9,602 bases of DNA from Hyphomonas sp. (GTDB lineage Bacteria > Pseudomonadota > Alphaproteobacteria > Caulobacterales > Hyphomonadaceae). The DNA lies in the NCBI GenBank assembly GCA_029287305.1, contig JARFRJ010000196.1, forward strand, positions 1 through 9,602, given 5' to 3'. Below are positions 7,029-9,602 of this stretch, piece by piece (within the stretch, counting starts at the first letter, position 1; the number at the start of each line of letters is the position of its first letter). Below the pieces are notes generated by a model that had not been told where the DNA came from, searched no databases, and saw nothing but the letters and a program-made list of their open reading frames with translations. A program made the position numbers and the translations under genes.

Positions 7029-8054
7029 GTGACTGCGCCCAGCCCCGCTTTACATATTCGTCTCGCCGCGCCAAGGGGCTTTTGTGCCGGTGTTGACCGA
7101 GCGATCCAAATTGTTGAAGAAGCGTTGAAAAAATGGGGGGCACCGGTCTATGTCCGCCATGAGATCGTCCATAATGCGCATGTTGTCTCTCGTCTGGAAG
7201 CTTTAGGCGCTGTTTTTGTTGATGAATTACATGAGTGCCCGGATCACCGACCGGTCATATTTTCAGCCCATGGCGTGCCTAAATCGGTGCCTGAAGAAGC
7301 GCGCAAGCGCGATATGGTATATGTAGATGCGACCTGCCCGCTTGTCTCCAAAGTTCATGTTGAGGCCAGCCGTCATTATAAAGAGAAATCTGAAATTCTT
7401 CTTATCGGACATGCCGGTCATCCAGAAGTGGTCGGGACAATGGGTCAATTGCCCGATCGCGCCATTACGCTGATCGAGACCCCTGAGGATGCACACAGTT
7501 TTCAGCCAGAATCACCTGATCATCTGGCTTTGATCACACAAACCACATTATCGGTCGATGATACGGCGGAAATTGTGGATATTCTAAAGACCCGCTTCCC
7601 AGCTCTACGCACACCATATAAGGAAGATATCTGCTATGCGACGACGAACCGCCAGGAAGCGGTCAAAGCTATGGCCGATCAGGCAGACCTCGTGCTCGTC
7701 ATTGGCGCAGAAACCTCGTCCAATTCAAAACGCCTTGTGGAAGTTGCTTTACGGGCCGGGGCAAAGGCCGCCAAATTGGTCGCCAGCGCTGACGATGTGG
7801 ATTGGGATTGGTTTAAAAATGCCAAAATATTGGGTCTCACCGCAGGTGCCAGTGCGCCCGAAGACCTTGTCCAAAGTCTGATAGAAGCCTGTCAGAGACG
7901 CTTTGACGTCACGCTTGAAGAGATACAGCTGCGCCATGAAAATGTCGCTTTTAAACTGCCCCGTATATTGGCGGATGACGCTGGCGAAGCTCCTGCTGAT
8001 ACATCCCGGATATCTAAACCATCTAACAGACTATTGAATTTTACCACAGGATAA
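7029..8054 (+). CDS. ispH: 4-hydroxy-3-methylbut-2-enyl diphosphate reductase
   Basis: Last enzyme of the MEP isoprenoid pathway. It reduces HMBPP to IPP and DMAPP using an iron-sulfur cluster in the cytoplasm. It is 341 residues, slightly longer than the roughly 310-320 common in the family because of a short low-complexity C-terminal tail. The three cluster-ligating cysteines are visible: C19 in [13 protein letters not shown]103 in [11 protein letters not shown] and C202 in [13 protein letters not shown]. The proton-relay glutamate is E133 in [14 protein letters not shown], followed by [10 protein letters not shown] (170-179) and [14 protein letters not shown] (226-239). The start is GTG at 7029, with AAGGA (7015-7019) 9 bases upstream; no in-frame ATG before the first motif would do. 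purB begins six bases after its stop, so the two are probably one operon. The fit to the family is complete with no missing key residue. Confidence 0.97.
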   Translation: MTAPSPALHIRLAAPRGFCAGVDRAIQIVEEALKKWGAPVYVRHEIVHNAHVVSRLEALGAVFVDELHECPDHRPVIFSAHGVPKSVPEEARKRDMVYVDATCPLVSKVHVEASRHYKEKSEILLIGHAGHPEVVGTMGQLPDRAITLIETPEDAHSFQPESPDHLALITQTTLSVDDTAEIVDILKTRFPALRTPYKEDICYATTNRQEAVKAMADQADLVLVIGAETSSNSKRLVEVALRAGAKAAKLVASADDVDWDWFKNAKILGLTAGASAPEDLVQSLIEACQRRFDVTLEEIQLRHENVAFKLPRILADDAGEAPADTSRISKPSNRLLNFTTG

Positions 8055-8060
8055 TCCCTT

Positions 8061-9362
8061 ATGATTGAACGCTATGCCCGCCCTGATATGGCGGCGATCT
8101 GGTCTATGGAGAGCAAATACAGCATATGGCTGGAAATTGAGACGCTCGCGGCAGAAGCCATGGAAGAAATGGGACAAATTCCCTCCGGCACAAGCGCGGC
8201 TGTGCGTGAAAAAGGCGGATTTGATATTGCCCGCATTGATGAGATAGAGCGCGAGGTCAAACATGATGTGATCGCCTTTTTGACCAGTGTCGCTGAACAT
8301 GTCGGCCCGCCCGCCCGGTTTCTGCACAAAGGCCTCACCTCCTCTGATGTTCTGGATACATGTCTGGCCGTCCAGCTGACCCGCGCAACAGACCTGTTAG
8401 AAACCGGATTGGACAGAGTTTTGGAGGCGCTGAAAGCCCGCGCACATGAGCATAAATTCACCCCGATGATCGGGCGAAGCCATGGCATCCATGCCGAGCC
8501 AGTTAGCTTTGGTTTGAAGCTTGCCGGTTTTTATGCTGAATTTTCCAGGGCCAAGATGCGTCTTGCTCAGGCCAGAGCCGAAATCGCCACTTGTGCCCTC
8601 TCCGGTGCGGTTGGAACCTTCGCCAATATTGACCCCCGGGTGGAAGCTCATGTGGCCGAAAAACTTGGTCTCATCCCTGAACCGGTCTCGACCCAGATTA
8701 TCCCGCGTGACCGCCATGCCATGTATTTTGCTGTGCTCGGTGTCATCGCCTCCTCCATTGAACGTTTGGCAACCGAGGTCCGGCATTTGCAACGCACAGA
8801 AGTGTTGGAAGCTGAGGAATATTTCTCAAGCGGACAAAAAGGCTCTTCCGCCATGCCGCATAAGCGTAATCCTGTGCTGACGGAGAATTTAACCGGCCTC
8901 GCCCGTCTTATTCGCGGCGCTGTGACACCGGCTATGGAAAATGTCGCCCTTTGGCATGAGCGCGATATCTCCCATTCTTCTGTAGAACGCGCTATCGCAC
9001 CAGACACGACCATTCATCTTGATTTTGCCCTGCACAGATTGGCAGGGGTGATTGAAAACCTTCTCGTCTATCCTGAAAATATGCAGAAAAATATGGACCG
9101 CCTTGGCGGCCTGCATAATTCCCAGCGCGTCCTTCTGGCCCTGATTGAAGCCGGTATCAGCCGCGAGGATGCCTATCGCTTGGTACAAAAGAATGCCATG
9201 CGAAGCTGGAGAGGCGAAGGCCTGTTCCTAGATTTCTTGAAAGCCGATACAGAAATATCACAGCACCTAACAGCAGACGCGCTGGAGGGTCTGTTTGACA
9301 TGGCGTATCATATGGCTGAGATGGATACGCTTTTTGAGCGGGTCTTTTCAAACCCTGCCTAA
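8061..9362 (+). CDS. purB: Adenylosuccinate lyase
   Basis: Catalyses two fumarate-releasing steps of purine synthesis: SAICAR to AICAR, and adenylosuccinate to AMP. It is 433 residues, typical of the shorter bacterial type (B. subtilis and Thermotoga). It belongs to the fumarase/aspartase superfamily, acts as a homotetramer and is mainly helical. The three conserved regions are present: H68 in EVKHDVIAF and H89 in FLHKGLTSSD; H141 in IGRSHGIHAEPVSFG, the expected catalytic acid; and the signature SSGQKGSSAMPHKRNP (256-271), whose serine 262 or 263 is the expected catalytic base. These histidine positions match the known B. subtilis numbering. AGGA ends 9 bases before the ATG. It follows ispH by six bases, so the genes are likely co-transcribed although they belong to different pathways. 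No anomaly seen. Confidence 0.97.
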   Translation: MIERYARPDMAAIWSMESKYSIWLEIETLAAEAMEEMGQIPSGTSAAVREKGGFDIARIDEIEREVKHDVIAFLTSVAEHVGPPARFLHKGLTSSDVLDTCLAVQLTRATDLLETGLDRVLEALKARAHEHKFTPMIGRSHGIHAEPVSFGLKLAGFYAEFSRAKMRLAQARAEIATCALSGAVGTFANIDPRVEAHVAEKLGLIPEPVSTQIIPRDRHAMYFAVLGVIASSIERLATEVRHLQRTEVLEAEEYFSSGQKGSSAMPHKRNPVLTENLTGLARLIRGAVTPAMENVALWHERDISHSSVERAIAPDTTIHLDFALHRLAGVIENLLVYPENMQKNMDRLGGLHNSQRVLLALIEAGISREDAYRLVQKNAMRSWRGEGLFLDFLKADTEISQHLTADALEGLFDMAYHMAEMDTLFERVFSNPA

Positions 9363-9416
9363 AACTCCCCAGTAAAAAATACTCACAAAAAGCGTCCTAA
9401 CAGGTCTTCTATACGT

Positions 9417-9441
9417 GCCGTCAGCTAGCCGCTGATTCGGC
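9417..9441. terminator. Candidate hairpin at the convergent purB / zeta-subunit junction
   Basis: GCCG-TCAGC (9417-9425) can pair with GCTGA-TT-CGGC (9431-9441) in a 9-bp stem with a 2-base bulge and a 5-base loop. It covers the stop codon and last codons of the zeta gene and lies 55 bases after the purB stop. There is no U-run on either side, so it would be an imperfect bidirectional terminator. The rest of the 58-base gap shows no better hairpin. Confidence 0.3.
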
Positions 9442-9602
9442 CTCAATCTGCGTATGGGCAACATCCATAAGCTTGGTCAGTTGATGCTGAATATCAGCTT
9501 CTGAACGGTCTACCTTTGCCGCCTCAAAATCGCCTTTCACCTTGCGAATGACATCTCCATCGCCTGGCTCTTCCAAATCAGCTAACACCACTTGTTTGGC
9601 AT
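9421..9602 (-). CDS. F1FO ATP synthase zeta (inhibitor) subunit, DUF1476 family, partial (5' end outside window)
   Basis: Translating the minus strand from the right edge gives 59 residues, beginning AKQVVLADLEEPGDGDVIRK and ending AESAAS before a TGA at 9423-9421. This fits the C-terminal half of the DUF1476 / ATPase inhibitor zeta family: a helix followed by the acidic D/E-EPGD-x-DVIRKV motif and then amphipathic helices. The full family length is about 105 residues, so nearly half, including the N-terminal inhibitory segment, lies outside the window. In Paracoccus denitrificans the zeta subunit binds F1 and blocks ATP hydrolysis; this role is carried over by family membership. The family is largely confined to Alphaproteobacteria and is my best taxonomic marker here. 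The gene converges on purB. From memory it is often found beside purB and purC in this class, which would predict a purine gene just past the right edge. Confidence 0.85.
   Translation of the reverse strand, partial: AKQVVLADLEEPGDGDVIRKVKGDFEAAKVDRSEADIQHQLTKLMDVAHTQIEAESAAS

Noticed and set aside
1..9602. Mobile elements, CRISPR arrays, tRNA or rRNA genes, toxin-antitoxin or phage-defence genes
   Set aside because: No transposase, terminal inverted repeats, regularly spaced repeats, tRNA-like cloverleaf or defence-type protein was seen. Apart from the lipoprotein, every gene is a recognisable housekeeping gene.

Overview
This window reads as ordinary core-genome DNA from an alphaproteobacterium, most likely of the Caulobacterales/Maricaulales (Hyphomonadaceae-like) kind. 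Three things support this. A fragment at the right edge matches the alphaproteobacterial ATP synthase zeta subunit (DUF1476). The glycine cleavage P-protein is split into two subunits. GANTC, the site of the cell-cycle methylase CcrM, is strikingly rare (7 sites found by eye) and biased to non-coding DNA. The genes are tightly packed, and I saw no mobile element, CRISPR array, tRNA or rRNA. The exact genus cannot be read from the sequence.

Layout. Positions 1-4107, minus strand: a glycine cleavage operon in the order gcvT - gcvH - gcvPA - gcvPB, with gcvPB cut by the left edge. It is preceded (4113-4409) by a candidate promoter, a tandem two-aptamer glycine riboswitch and a nested hairpin next to the gcvT start codon. 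Positions 4543-6312, minus strand: argS. Positions 6339-6893, minus strand: a small predicted lipoprotein of unknown function, 26 bases upstream of argS and probably co-transcribed with it. Positions 6894-7028: a divergent promoter region. Positions 7029-9362, plus strand: ispH (GTG start) and purB, six bases apart. Positions 9421-9602, minus strand: the C-terminal end of the zeta subunit gene, convergent with purB.

How the genes work together. GcvPA/GcvPB (glycine decarboxylase), GcvH (lipoyl carrier) and GcvT (aminomethyltransferase) oxidise glycine to CO2, ammonia and 5,10-methylene-tetrahydrofolate. The shared L-protein is not in the window. The riboswitch makes expression respond to glycine. 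The one-carbon units feed purine synthesis, to which purB belongs, but nothing visible links the two loci in regulation. ArgS, IspH and PurB are housekeeping enzymes.

I did not find an undescribed system. The points most worth a second look are the riboswitch expression platform, the placement of the rare GANTC sites, a perfect 11-bp tandem repeat in front of gcvPA, and the lipoprotein-argS pair.
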